Positions 46,206-56,621 of a stretch of DNA of 64,000 nucleotides are shown here, in pieces. The notes beneath the pieces are model-generated. The model was not told the DNA's origin and searched no databases. It worked only from the letters and a program-made list of their open reading frames with translations. Position 1 is the first letter of the stretch. Every line of letters begins with the position of its first letter. Source of the DNA: Hahella sp. (GTDB lineage Bacteria > Pseudomonadota > Gammaproteobacteria > Pseudomonadales > Oleiphilaceae); contig JANQMN010000053.1 of assembly GCA_028280065.1 (NCBI GenBank), positions 1 through 64,000 of the forward strand, written 5' to 3'. The translations under genes and the position numbers were made by a program.

Positions 46206-47363
46206 TCACGAATCTGTCGGCACTTCCACCAGTTCATCCGATAAGTGGTCAATGTACTTCTGCTGCAACATCAGCTTCTCCAGCACTTTGCTTACTTTGC
46301 CTAGTTGTTCGTTAATCTTTGCGCTCTCCTCGGAGAGTTGTTGGGAAAAGTCGCTTATCTGTTCTATCGAACGTATGACGAATTCTTCCTGATCCTCGTC
46401 CAGGCCCATTTTCGGCACGGTGACAAACATGTACTCCAGCAGCTCAGCCATCGCACTTTTATTGGATAGGCTGACGGTATTCAAACGTTCGCAAATGATC
46501 TGCAACACCGGAAACATTGCCGCAAACGAGCGGGACATTAATTCCGTCTGTTCATGCACCGCACGGGCTTCCCGCAGATTGAGCAAACGGGTATCCACAG
46601 CGCCAAGCATGTAAGGCAAAACGTCTTTGATGCGGCCATAGCGATCAGGTTCGTCCTGGGGCATATTCTTTACCAGGAGTGCGATATGAGGGAAGTTGAC
46701 CTGTGTACGATTGCCAAAGTCGACGAACCGGCCCACGCCATGCAACCGTGGCACGATGTCCTGCTCGATGGGACTGACGGTGACATTACTCCCCGTAATA
46801 AACCATTCTTTACCACGCAAAATGCTCACTACCACTTTAAGGCCGAAATTATTGCATGCGTTGATCAGCTCTTGAGCGATCTGCTCTTCCTGGGTCAGGT
46901 GTGCGCACTGCTCGATAAAATGCATCGCCAGCCCCAGCTCACTGGTACTACGCAACGCTTGTAAAGCGACGCTGGCCGCATCTTTCTGACGCTTTTTAAG
47001 ACCTTGAATCAGGTTAAAATTGTGCAGGAGCAGCAAAACTTTGGTTTGCAGAAAAGCAGGCTCATAAGGTTTAAGGAGAAAATCGTCCGCACCTGCCTCA
47101 AATGCAATCATCGGATCGGTATTGGATGAGAGCAACAATACGGGTATATCCTTTAGGCTCTCCTCATTTGCGAGTGCCCCGCACAATTCAAAAATCGCAC
47201 TCCGGTTTTCCATATCCAACAACAGGGTTTTCGCGGAATAGGCAGCCGCTTCCTGAACTGCCGCAAACTCTGCAGAAGTATTGACAATCTGATACTGATC
47301 GAGTGCTTCAACAACCTCGGCAGGTATGGCATCGGTCTCTGAAATATAAAGAATTTTATCCAT
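46206..47363 (-). CDS. Response-regulator receiver domain protein with long C-terminal region
   Basis: Receiver core TLLLDMEN...ASFEAGADDFLLKPYEP-like pattern (actual: IAFEAGADDFLLKPYEP); C-terminal region has no recognised output domain. Confidence 0.68.
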   Translation of the reverse strand: MDKILYISETDAIPAEVVEALDQYQIVNTSAEFAAVQEAAAYSAKTLLLDMENRSAIFELCGALANEESLKDIPVLLLSSNTDPMIAFEAGADDFLLKPYEPAFLQTKVLLLLHNFNLIQGLKKRQKDAASVALQALRSTSELGLAMHFIEQCAHLTQEEQIAQELINACNNFGLKVVVSILRGKEWFITGSNVTVSPIEQDIVPRLHGVGRFVDFGNRTQVNFPHIALLVKNMPQDEPDRYGRIKDVLPYMLGAVDTRLLNLREARAVHEQTELMSRSFAAMFPVLQIICERLNTVSLSNKSAMAELLEYMFVTVPKMGLDEDQEEFVIRSIEQISDFSQQLSEESAKINEQLGKVSKVLEKLMLQQKYIDHLSDELVEVPTDS

Positions 47364-47600
47364 GGTTTTCTCCCCACCCCGGTTTCGACCGGATTCCATT
47401 GGCTCCCTGGAGCTTTTGTTCTTATACAACCTAGATAGTAGTGCAAATTGGCCATTTTGCATGCAAGAAAAACGTGATAGGTGATTTTCTATTATTTTTC
47501 ATTCAAAGGAACGGAACGCTAAAAAGAAAGCCTAAAGCTGAAATCGATGACAACGCCGCACTGCACGACGAGTGCGTCAATTCGCTTTGGCCGCTTAGGA

Positions 47601-48419
47601 TTAGCGGAGAAGCGCGGGGTTTGGCGGGGTAAGGCCATATCTAAGGAAGATTTGTCGAAACTCCGGTGTTTCAATAAACAGGGAAAGTTGTTTGTTAAAG
47701 GCCTTAGCGATCGGTTCGGCGTTAGGCCATCTCTTTGGAAAACCCACATGAAAAGTACGGCTATTGCCAATTGTATTATCGACATAATCGATCATATTAA
47801 GCTCAGGTTGCTCCCGGTTCAGGAGAAATTGACAGACGCTGACTTCACAAATAAAGATATCCACACGGTTATAGCGCAGCAGATAGAGTCCCTGTCGTTC
47901 CGGTGTTTCGCTGGTAACCATCATTTTCCCGGCAAAAGCGTTACTCCGCAACGCCTCCGCGAACAGAGAGTGGTAGCTATAACCGGTACTTGCGCCGACT
48001 TTTAGTGGATAGAGGTCGGCCAATTCCTGCCATTGTATGTCGCGGTCCTTGCGTTTGAAAAACACATCCCGAACGGTGTTAATGGGTTTTGAAAAATAGT
48101 AATCCTGCTTTCTTTCTTCGTTAACCGTAAAGCTGTATATGGCGGCGAACTCACCTTTAGTTGCCATCTGCATGACTCTACGCCAAGGCAACATCTTGAT
48201 ATCTGCTTGATAGCCTATTTGCTCAAATACCCTGGCAACCACTTCGGTATCAGTTCCGACCACCGAGCCGTTGATGGAGTATTCAAAGGGAGGAAATTCA
48301 GAAGTGGCCACGGGTAAAAGCTGGCTCCCGGCGGTCAACACGGGTGAACTGACTATGGCAGCCTGAATCAATACAATTAGTTTTAGGAGCAAGGGCAATG
48401 GGAAGACCTTCCTTTGCAA
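47601..48419 (-). CDS. Periplasmic substrate-binding protein (SBP_bac_3-like)
   Basis: Signal peptide, FPPFEYSINGSVVGTDTEVVARVFEQIGYQADIKMLPWRRVMQM. Confidence 0.78.
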   Translation of the reverse strand: MQRKVFPLPLLLKLIVLIQAAIVSSPVLTAGSQLLPVATSEFPPFEYSINGSVVGTDTEVVARVFEQIGYQADIKMLPWRRVMQMATKGEFAAIYSFTVNEERKQDYYFSKPINTVRDVFFKRKDRDIQWQELADLYPLKVGASTGYSYHSLFAEALRSNAFAGKMMVTSETPERQGLYLLRYNRVDIFICEVSVCQFLLNREQPELNMIDYVDNTIGNSRTFHVGFPKRWPNAEPIAKAFNKQLSLFIETPEFRQIFLRYGLTPPNPALLR

Positions 48420-48695
48420 ATACTGCGGTAACTATAGTCTAGTAGACTCCTCCCCATATTCCTGCGATGCCGGGCAACTAACCCAATCGCCCATAGAACC
48501 CTTCAAGATAACACCCAAACTGTTTTGACTGACCGTACTTAACAGGCGGAGGCATCCCACCTAAAAACTGTTGCAAATCATAAAGGGTAACATTTCTTTA
48601 CTTCTGGCAAACCGGTCATTTGTTAGGCTATCCCTCACATTGACACTATACTGATGCAGTTAGTTCTGTATATTTTTCAGCCGCCCATCTAAAAA

Positions 48696-49910
48696 ATGCC
48701 TGTGATTTTCTTGCACAACAAACGCTGCCGCCTACCTATCTGCCTGTTTCTTGCCCTTGTACTTATCACTTTGCCGTCCGCTGTGCATAGTGCGTCTATA
48801 GAACTTTGGCATGCTCATCAGGCCCGTAACTTTATCGAGAGCGTTATCGAGGTATTTGAAGAAGAAGCGGGAATTGACGCCAAGGTTGTTGCCTATTCTC
48901 CGGATTCGGTCAAGGCAGAACTGCTACTCAACTCCGGCAGCGGCCTGTTGCCGGATGTCATCATCGTGCCCTCGGATTTTCTTGGACTTTATCACGAACT
49001 GCGCTTGGCTTCTCTGCCCCCCTCATGGAACCTGCCAACAACCGGCAAGCAAGCACTCGGCACAACACAGATTAACAGCAACCAATATGGTATCCCCATC
49101 ATCCAGGGTAACCACCTGATGCTGTTCTACAACAAGCGGTTCGTTGACAAGCCGGCCAGCACCTGGAAAGAACTACTTGAAAAAAAACAGGCACTTGAGG
49201 CAAAAAACATCAGTACCATCGGCTGGAACTACGGCGAGATGTATTGGTTCGTCAGTTTTCTCGGAGCGTTTGGCGGTTGGCCCATGGATGCCGGAAAAAT
49301 CACCCTGAACACGCCTGAACTCGTTAGAACCTTGCCTTTTTACCAGTCGCTTTCCTCCCGAGGATTACTGCCGCAACACTGCGACTATAGCTGCGCCCAG
49401 CGCGACTTTGTCAACGGCAAGTTTGCCTATGCCATTAATGGCGACTGGGCGTATGCCGATTTTAAGAAGGAACTGGGCCAGGATCTGGGACTCGCACTGC
49501 TGCCAACCATTGAAGGCATCCCAATGCAGCCCATGAGTTCCACCTATGTGCTGGCATTTCCATTACTCAAACCCAACTCGGAAAAATATGAAATTCTTCT
49601 GGAGTTGGCGCGCCTGTTCCAGCGCGAAGATATTCAGCGCCAAATTTACGATGATTACCAGCTCTTACCTATCAACAAGACGGTCTACGAGCAAGTCAGC
49701 AGCCAGGCAAGCGGCGATGCCAGGATTATCTTGGAGCAGTTGAACTTTACCCGCCCGATGCCCAGCGATCCGGGTATGTCCATTGCCTGGCAGGCGATGT
49801 CAAAAGGCTACCAACGTTATATGAATCATGGTTTTAGTGCCGAAGATGCGGCGGCCTATATGCAAAACCTTGCGGAACGGGAATACGAACGATTTATGCA
49901 AAAGAAATAA
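48696..49910 (+). CDS. Extracellular solute-binding protein (family 1-like)
   Basis: Signal peptide, IELWHAHQARNFIESVIEVFEEEAG, KRFVDKPASTWKELL, NGDWAYADFKKELG. Confidence 0.85.
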   Translation: MPVIFLHNKRCRLPICLFLALVLITLPSAVHSASIELWHAHQARNFIESVIEVFEEEAGIDAKVVAYSPDSVKAELLLNSGSGLLPDVIIVPSDFLGLYHELRLASLPPSWNLPTTGKQALGTTQINSNQYGIPIIQGNHLMLFYNKRFVDKPASTWKELLEKKQALEAKNISTIGWNYGEMYWFVSFLGAFGGWPMDAGKITLNTPELVRTLPFYQSLSSRGLLPQHCDYSCAQRDFVNGKFAYAINGDWAYADFKKELGQDLGLALLPTIEGIPMQPMSSTYVLAFPLLKPNSEKYEILLELARLFQREDIQRQIYDDYQLLPINKTVYEQVSSQASGDARIILEQLNFTRPMPSDPGMSIAWQAMSKGYQRYMNHGFSAEDAAAYMQNLAEREYERFMQKK

Positions 49911-49925
49911 CAGGCGGACTGATCT

Positions 49926-52100
49926 GTGCAAATCCGCCACCTCATTGCCATTATTATTGTCCTCGCAGCGGTATTGCCATCACTTGCTATTTCACTGGTT
50001 ATGCTGAATCAGCAGCACCGGGCCACGGAAAAGTCTCTGGCGCATGAACTGGGCCGGGTTCTGGAAACCATGTCCGGCGACGTCGGCTTCAAGTTCGCCA
50101 CCTTTTCTACCAACTACAAACTATTTTCTTCCGAACGCCTGCTCACCCAGGCGTTGGATAGCTTCTTGTTTTCCAGCCACGCCTACCGAGCAATGGAACG
50201 CTTCGTTGAACAGTCTCCACTGGTCAATAGTATTTTTCTACTGGACATAGACTTGCAGGTGGTTGAAGAGTTTAACGGTTCCATCGTCGGCCTGGAGAAC
50301 AGCAATGTACACGCGCAGTTGCAGTCTGCGATTGCGCAAAAAAAAATCAAGGACGGCCGCCAGTATCTCGTGCTATTCGAAGATTACACATTGGTCAAGG
50401 GCACCAGGGAAAGCCAGAATCCTATACCGAATTCGCCTTTTGGCGTGGCGGTAATATCGCCATTGTATTTGCACGTTCTGCAGGAAGGATTGTCGAGGTC
50501 TCCCGAAGGATATCTGGTGGCGATCCTTCCTTTTCAGGAAATCTATTCCATTCTTGAACCGGAACTGCGGGATGACGAAACTATCAGTTTACGTCAGGGA
50601 TCGAATCTCCTGGCTTCAACGGCCAAAGTCGGCGTAAACATGGATGCCCAGGATCTCCTGCTTACCAGTCGGGAAGGGCAAATCAACAGCGAACATACGG
50701 AGAATGCCATACCCCTCACCCTGCAAATGCAGGTCAGTCGAAGCGGTAGGATGCAGGAGCTCGACGCCTCGCTAAACACCCTATATAAAGGCATCGCCAT
50801 CGCCATCGCCCTTTCCTTGCTGGCAGCACTTTTAATTGTGCGCTGGCTGAGCAAGCCGATTGCGATGATGTCGGATACCATCAAACGTTACAGCCAGGGA
50901 AACTACCAGCCGATTGAAATCGATCTCAAATATCAGGAACTTAAGGCCGTAAGCAGGCTCCTGGTGGACATGGGCCAAACGATTCAGCAGCAGTTCGACA
51001 CCCTCCGCAATAAAAACATTGAGTTGCAGAAAGTCAGCGAGCTAAAGGATGAATACCTGGCGAAAGTTAAAGCCCTGAACGAGCAGTTGGAGCAACGAGT
51101 CGAGGAAAAAACCAAGGAGCTGAGGCTAACGCTTGAGCGAGAGGAAGATAATCGCCAACTACTGCAGAACCTGCTGCGTCTTAGTATTGATCTGCAGGCT
51201 TGCGACAGTGTGGAAGAAGTGGTTGAACTCTGTCTTAAACAAATACCCCACCTCTACTCAGGTTCGCCATTGGCGGTATATTTAAGCCAAACCCGCTATC
51301 AGTCCAGCAGCCTGCACACCCATACCTTTGACGAGGATGAAAAGGATTGGCTATATCATGAGTTATGCGCCATCGAGCAACCCAGTAGTCAGGCACTGCC
51401 CGATACTCTGGAATTCGGCGTTGAAAACTATAGCTTGATCCGCCTCGCTTCCATGCATACCAAACTGCTTGGGGTACTTGTGCTAAAGAGCAAGAGAATC
51501 CGGGGTGAACAGAGGGATTTCCTGACCCTGTTCGCGAAACAGGCAAGCGCGATTATTGAAACCGTGCGTCTAACTCAAGAGCTTGCAGCGATGGCGCGTA
51601 CGGACGGCTTGACGGAGTTGGCGAATCGCAAAGCCTTCGACGAAGCCTATGAACGCGAACGGATCACCCATGAGCGTTATCCGGATCGGAAGTCCGCCAT
51701 TTTCATCATCGACGCGAATAACCTTAAGTTCATCAATGACCAGTATGGACATGCATGCGGTGACCGGTTGATCGTCACCGTAGCAGGTATACTGAAAAGA
51801 GAATGCCGAAAAAGCGATCAAATATTTCGTTTAGGCGGCGATGAGTTTGCAATTATCGTTAGAAATGGCGGTATCGAGATTTGCCAAGCGCTTACGGACA
51901 GACTTCTTAACGCTCAAAAAAATTCACAGATCCAAGCGGTTAGAGAAAACGGCTCGACTCAGATATTGGAGGTGTCTTTCAGCATCGGATTTGCCTCGAC
52001 GGAAGAGGCCAGTATCGGACAGTTGCTACATCAGGCGGATAAACGCATGTACGAGCATAAAAATGCATACCGGAATCCTACGGAAACCGCAAAGCCCTAG
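49926..52100 (+). CDS. Diguanylate cyclase, periplasmic sensor (Cache-like)-HAMP-GAF-like-GGDEF
   Basis: Two TM helices, HAMP, coiled coil, RKSDQIFRLGGDEF (I-site RxxD and GGDEF). GTG start. Confidence 0.88.
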   Translation: MQIRHLIAIIIVLAAVLPSLAISLVMLNQQHRATEKSLAHELGRVLETMSGDVGFKFATFSTNYKLFSSERLLTQALDSFLFSSHAYRAMERFVEQSPLVNSIFLLDIDLQVVEEFNGSIVGLENSNVHAQLQSAIAQKKIKDGRQYLVLFEDYTLVKGTRESQNPIPNSPFGVAVISPLYLHVLQEGLSRSPEGYLVAILPFQEIYSILEPELRDDETISLRQGSNLLASTAKVGVNMDAQDLLLTSREGQINSEHTENAIPLTLQMQVSRSGRMQELDASLNTLYKGIAIAIALSLLAALLIVRWLSKPIAMMSDTIKRYSQGNYQPIEIDLKYQELKAVSRLLVDMGQTIQQQFDTLRNKNIELQKVSELKDEYLAKVKALNEQLEQRVEEKTKELRLTLEREEDNRQLLQNLLRLSIDLQACDSVEEVVELCLKQIPHLYSGSPLAVYLSQTRYQSSSLHTHTFDEDEKDWLYHELCAIEQPSSQALPDTLEFGVENYSLIRLASMHTKLLGVLVLKSKRIRGEQRDFLTLFAKQASAIIETVRLTQELAAMARTDGLTELANRKAFDEAYERERITHERYPDRKSAIFIIDANNLKFINDQYGHACGDRLIVTVAGILKRECRKSDQIFRLGGDEFAIIVRNGGIEICQALTDRLLNAQKNSQIQAVRENGSTQILEVSFSIGFASTEEASIGQLLHQADKRMYEHKNAYRNPTETAKP

Positions 52101-52167
52101 CTTTCCCTCCTGAAACTGTCGAATAGCATTTCCCTGCTTTGTACCTGAAAGATCCTCAGAAAAGTTT

Positions 52168-52184
52168 GGCTATAGAGAATAGCC
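52168..52184. terminator. Hairpin between convergent GGDEF gene and cobC
   Basis: ggctat-agaga-atagcc stem-loop between the stop codons; weak T-tracts. Confidence 0.3.
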
Positions 52185-52200
52185 TGTTTGGTATAAAGGA

Positions 52201-52785
52201 TCAGGCATAGCGCCATTCATCTTGGATTTGCACTAAGTGCATTACTCCCAATGGTTCGATGACCAAGTCTAATACGGTTTTTAGTGGTTTTCCGGTGAGT
52301 TGTACTGCCAAGCAGCGGATGGAACCACTATGGCCCACAATCATCGCATGGCATTCGGCTAACCGGCGGCTTTGCTCGCCATATCGGGTAATCCAGCTAT
52401 CGAATCCCTGTTTTACACGTGTCGCCAACTGCCGGCAGTTTTCTCCCTCCGGAGCCGAAAAACCAAGAACATCCTGTGCCCAGCGGTCGATAGCCTCCTG
52501 ACCAATTGACCGCCAGGATTGTTGCTCCCAGACGCCGAAATTCAATTCCATTAGCCAGGGAGAAGAACAGACGTCTACACAAAAATGGCTTTGCAGTTTA
52601 GACGCCAATGCCAAACACCGTTGTAAAGGGCTGGATAATATCACCTCGGGCCTGACTAACTTGGTTAACAGGCTTTGCACCTGCGACTCCCAACCCGGCT
52701 GCAACGGAACCTCGGACTGACCATAGCAGATTCCGTTGGCGGTAACCGGTGGGTGTCTGATCAAAGTGAGCTTCACAGCAGCCAA
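52201..52785 (-). CDS. cobC: Alpha-ribazole phosphatase (histidine phosphatase family)
   Basis: TLIRHPPVTANGICYGQSEVPL, last gene of cobalamin operon. Confidence 0.85.
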   Translation of the reverse strand: MAAVKLTLIRHPPVTANGICYGQSEVPLQPGWESQVQSLLTKLVRPEVILSSPLQRCLALASKLQSHFCVDVCSSPWLMELNFGVWEQQSWRSIGQEAIDRWAQDVLGFSAPEGENCRQLATRVKQGFDSWITRYGEQSRRLAECHAMIVGHSGSIRCLAVQLTGKPLKTVLDLVIEPLGVMHLVQIQDEWRYA

Positions 52786-53585
52786 CTCAAGTAGAAAAGA
52801 AGTTCTGCGATCTGTTGCGCGGCGCCTAACGTATCGCCGGTATAACCGCCTAACTTCTGTTTAAGCAACGCTTGCCAATAGACAAAAAATGTAAAACCGA
52901 CAGCGGCGAGGATAAACAGAAACCCGATTGGCTTTATCAGTAACACCAGAGCAAGACAGGCGACGACCGGAGCTATGGCGATGATCTGATCCCTAGCGAC
53001 CAGTTGTTGGGCCAGTGGTTTGGACTTGCCGTCTTTGCCTGAAACGTAAGGCAGCTTCAGCATAAACTGGATCGCGAACCAACGGCTGACTACATGCGCT
53101 GAAATTAGCACGAACACCATGAAACTGAGCGATTCCGACAAGTTTGCAATGGCAACCAGGAGCTGCCATTTAAGCAGCAGGATGCCCCATAATCCCACAG
53201 CCCCGAAGGTCCCGAGACGGGAGTCCTTCATAATGCTCAACCGTGTTTCGGGATCGTTTCCCCCGGCTAACGCATCGCAGGTGTCGGCAAAGCCGTCTTC
53301 ATGAAAAGCTCCGGTCAGCATTACCGAAAACAGCATCGACAAAATGACCGCGGCGGATATAGGCAGCCCCAAAGCAGCCAGCACCAATACCCCGGCCGCC
53401 AACATACCGACAATGCCTCCCACCCATGGAAACCAGGCGGCGGCGCGGTTCATTTCGACCTGATTAAAACATATCGCTTTTCGCACCGGCAGGCGGGTTA
53501 GGAAGGTTAATGCAATCCAAAAGCGATTCCATGGACCTTCCTCTCCGCCATTCAGCGGCGAGAGATCACCCTTACTACCGGTCAT
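52773..53585 (-). CDS. cobS: Adenosylcobinamide-GDP ribazoletransferase
   Basis: FLTRLPV, GAFHEDGFADTCDALAGG. Confidence 0.94.
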   Translation of the reverse strand: MTGSKGDLSPLNGGEEGPWNRFWIALTFLTRLPVRKAICFNQVEMNRAAAWFPWVGGIVGMLAAGVLVLAALGLPISAAVILSMLFSVMLTGAFHEDGFADTCDALAGGNDPETRLSIMKDSRLGTFGAVGLWGILLLKWQLLVAIANLSESLSFMVFVLISAHVVSRWFAIQFMLKLPYVSGKDGKSKPLAQQLVARDQIIAIAPVVACLALVLLIKPIGFLFILAAVGFTFFVYWQALLKQKLGGYTGDTLGAAQQIAELLFYLSWLL

Positions 53586-54664
53586 TCCGACCGCTCAGAA
53601 ACAGAAGCAGAGGCGAAAGTGGCCATTTCATTTAGAAATGTCACCGCTGATGCAATTATCGGATAGACCACCGCAACTCCGCTGCCTTCGCCCAATCGCA
53701 TACCGAGATTTACCAACGGCTGGGCATCTATGTGCTCCAGCATCTTCTGATGGCCACGTTCTCCCGATAGGTGGGTAAAAACAAGATAATCCCGGCAATT
53801 GGGATACCATTGCAGGCATACCAATGCGACCGCCGAGGCGATAAATCCATCCACCATAACAACCAGTTTTCGTTCCGCCGCTTTTAACAGAGCCCCCGCC
53901 ATCATGGCCATTTCCAATCCTCCGAAGTAACGTAAAACAGCTCTCGGATCGGTCTTGTCCAAGGTGACACAGTTGCCAACCGCTTCTTCTATCACCCTAG
54001 TCTTATGCGTTATTCCAGCATTGTCGAGACCGGTTCCTCGTCCAACACATTCAGCGAAGGGTAATGAAGTTAGACAGGCCATGATCGCCGCTGCACTGCT
54101 GGTATTACCGATCCCCATTTCCCCGAAACCAATGATATTGGTACCGCCGGCTTCCATTACTGAAACAAGATCCGCACCGCGATGGACCGCTGATTCAAAC
54201 TCCATTTCCGTCATTGCCGCCCGATACTTGAAATTTTCCGTCCCTGCGGCGACTTTAAAATTAATCAGGTCAGGATGTTCGGGAAGCACGGTTTTTACAC
54301 CGGCATTGACAACTTTGAGTGCAATCCCATGTTGCCGGCAGAATACATTTATTGCCGCGCCTCCCGCCAGGAAGTTCAACACCATTTGGCCTGTGACTTC
54401 ACTGGGGTAAGGGCTAACACCTTCTTCAGTTATGCCATGATCACCGGCAAATACCAGGATGGTCGGCTTTTCTAGCGAGGGGGTAAGGCTGTTCTGAATA
54501 CAACCAATTTGCAACGCCAGTGATTCCAGCTTTCCTAAAGCGCCTAACGGTTTGGTTTTTTGGTCCATTTCATTCTGCAGTTCTGCCGCAAGGGCTTTGC
54601 TCACAGGTGTAATTTTAAATTCGGTGTTTGTCTTGAGGGCAGGGTTTGCCTCGAATGAATGCAT
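53582..54664 (-). CDS. cobT: Nicotinate-nucleotide-dimethylbenzimidazole phosphoribosyltransferase
   Basis: MDQKTKPLGALGKLE, VFAGDHGITEEGVSPYPSEVTGQM. Confidence 0.95.
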   Translation of the reverse strand: MHSFEANPALKTNTEFKITPVSKALAAELQNEMDQKTKPLGALGKLESLALQIGCIQNSLTPSLEKPTILVFAGDHGITEEGVSPYPSEVTGQMVLNFLAGGAAINVFCRQHGIALKVVNAGVKTVLPEHPDLINFKVAAGTENFKYRAAMTEMEFESAVHRGADLVSVMEAGGTNIIGFGEMGIGNTSSAAAIMACLTSLPFAECVGRGTGLDNAGITHKTRVIEEAVGNCVTLDKTDPRAVLRYFGGLEMAMMAGALLKAAERKLVVMVDGFIASAVALVCLQWYPNCRDYLVFTHLSGERGHQKMLEHIDAQPLVNLGMRLGEGSGVAVVYPIIASAVTFLNEMATFASASVSERSE

Positions 54665-54705
54665 ATCTTTGCGGTCCGTTTTACCAGCGTGATTGATTTG
54701 CGAAT

Positions 54706-55593
54706 TTAGTTCGTTCTTCTGACTTGATCGAATATTTCACATACTTGAGAAATGCCGTCCAGGATGCGGGTTGTAAAGCGATGGAGCAAATCGCCATCGA
54801 CTGGGTAAACCTGGTTGCGCGAAACGGCGGGAATCTCTGGCCATTTACGCCATTTTCCCTGGGAAGCATGGAGATCACCGTGATGCGTCGGTACAAGAAT
54901 CACTTCCGGCGCTCTCACAAGTACCTGCTCGATACTGATCTGCGGGTATTCGGCAAGACTGTCGACGCCAAAGATGTTTTGTCCACCGCAGATTTCCATC
55001 GATTCGCTTACCCAGCCACTACTGGCGACGGTCGTGAGCGGATCAGACCAAAGTTGGTAGAAGAAACTCACTTTTCGTTTGCTTGCATAGCTTTCCCGCA
55101 ACTCTGTCAGTTTGCCCCGAAAGGAAGCTGCCACGGACTGGCTTTTTGATTTGATTCCCAACAATTCGCCCAGCAGCAACAATTCGCCGTCAATGCCATC
55201 AATCGAACCAATCCGGCTTCGATAAACGGGTAGCCCGAGTTTCTCCAGGCGCTCAATGTCCTGGATGCGATTACCACCTTCCCAGGCGACAATCAAATCC
55301 GGTTCCAGCGCCATGATCTGTTCGATTTGCAATCCGTGGTAGCCACCGATCCGGGGAATCTGCATTGCGCTTGGCGGGAAATCGGAATACTCGACAGTAG
55401 CGACAATGCGCTCCCCGGCACCTAAGGTGTAAACCATTTCAACGATATGCGGAGCCAATGTCACGACCGTTTTGGCGGGTTGCTTATGCAGTTTTTGCAG
55501 GTTACCGGCGACAACTGACTGTGGCTGCAGTGCCAACAATAGCGTGGTAATTAGCGATGCGACAGATTTGGACGCAAACACTATTCGGTCCAC
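54706..55593 (-). CDS. btuF: Cobalamin ABC transporter substrate-binding protein
   Basis: VVTLAPHIVEMVYTLGAGERIVATVEYSDFPPSA; adjacent to btuC. Confidence 0.9.
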   Translation of the reverse strand: MDRIVFASKSVASLITTLLLALQPQSVVAGNLQKLHKQPAKTVVTLAPHIVEMVYTLGAGERIVATVEYSDFPPSAMQIPRIGGYHGLQIEQIMALEPDLIVAWEGGNRIQDIERLEKLGLPVYRSRIGSIDGIDGELLLLGELLGIKSKSQSVAASFRGKLTELRESYASKRKVSFFYQLWSDPLTTVASSGWVSESMEICGGQNIFGVDSLAEYPQISIEQVLVRAPEVILVPTHHGDLHASQGKWRKWPEIPAVSRNQVYPVDGDLLHRFTTRILDGISQVCEIFDQVRRTN

Positions 55594-56621
55594 CCGCGTT
55601 TTCTTAGTACCAGTAGGAAGAACAGACTGCCGATGGCTGCCGTGATAACACCGATCGGCAGTTCATTGCTGGTAATAAGGGTTCTGGCTAACACGTCCAC
55701 CCATACCATAAACACCCCGCCTAAAATGGCGCTCACAATAAGGACATTGCCACCTTCACGCCACATCAGGCGTCTGACAATATGGGGAATCATCAAGCCG
55801 ACAAAGCCAATGCCGCCGCAGTTTGCGACTAAAGTGGCCGTTAAAAGAGAACACAGCACCAACATGCCGATGCGCATTCGGCTCACATCCAAACCTAGCG
55901 CCTGGGCATTTTCATCGCCGGCGAGAATGGCTTTCAACGGTCTTGAGTAGCCGATAAAAATCATCATCACAATCAGTATGACAATGCTGGGTAAAAGCAG
56001 TGATTCCCAGGTTGCCGCGGTAAAACTGCCCAGGGTCCAAAATAATAATGAAGCAACTACCTGCGGATCTGAGCTGTACAATACCAGGCTGGTCCCGGCG
56101 CTAAACATAAAGGAAACCGCTACCCCAGCCAGAATCATCCTTTCCACCTGGACCCCGGTTCCCGCCAGGCTGATCACCAGTAATACCGACAGCACACTGC
56201 CGACAAAAGCCCCGACCGTGACGCCATATTGGGCCAACATGGCATTTCCAGCTCCCATAGCTGCCAGCACAATGACAGCGCCGAAGGAAGCCCCCGACGA
56301 TATCCCAAACAAGTAAGGGTCGGCCAATGGGTTGCGGGTCACATTCTGCAGCACTGCTCCCGCGACGGATAAACCAGCGCCACATAACAACGCTAAAAGC
56401 ACCCTAGGCACCCGGAGTTCCCAAACGATTCGTTGTTTAACCAGGCTAATGTCAGTCTCTCCTCCCATAGAAGCGTAAAGCGCTTTTATAACCTCTTGCA
56501 GGCTGATTTCCGCCGATCCGAAATTAATCGCGAAAATACAGCTCAACAATATAAGCAAGCCGACAACTGGAGCGCGGGCCGCTTTCAGGGATAAAGATTG
56601 ATTGAGCACCAAACTATTCAT
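55581..56621 (-). CDS. btuC: Cobalamin ABC transporter permease
   Basis: FecCD family RVLLALLCGAGLSVAGAVLQNVTRNPLADPYLFGISSGA; start MNSLVLNQ at 56621. Confidence 0.92.
   Translation of the reverse strand: MNSLVLNQSLSLKAARAPVVGLLILLSCIFAINFGSAEISLQEVIKALYASMGGETDISLVKQRIVWELRVPRVLLALLCGAGLSVAGAVLQNVTRNPLADPYLFGISSGASFGAVIVLAAMGAGNAMLAQYGVTVGAFVGSVLSVLLVISLAGTGVQVERMILAGVAVSFMFSAGTSLVLYSSDPQVVASLLFWTLGSFTAATWESLLLPSIVILIVMMIFIGYSRPLKAILAGDENAQALGLDVSRMRIGMLVLCSLLTATLVANCGGIGFVGLMIPHIVRRLMWREGGNVLIVSAILGGVFMVWVDVLARTLITSNELPIGVITAAIGSLFFLLVLRKRGWTE

Noticed and set aside
48420-48695. Possible c-di-GMP riboswitch upstream of the SBP-GGDEF pair
   Set aside because: I could not find the conserved GEMM core; A/T-rich intergenic sequence only.
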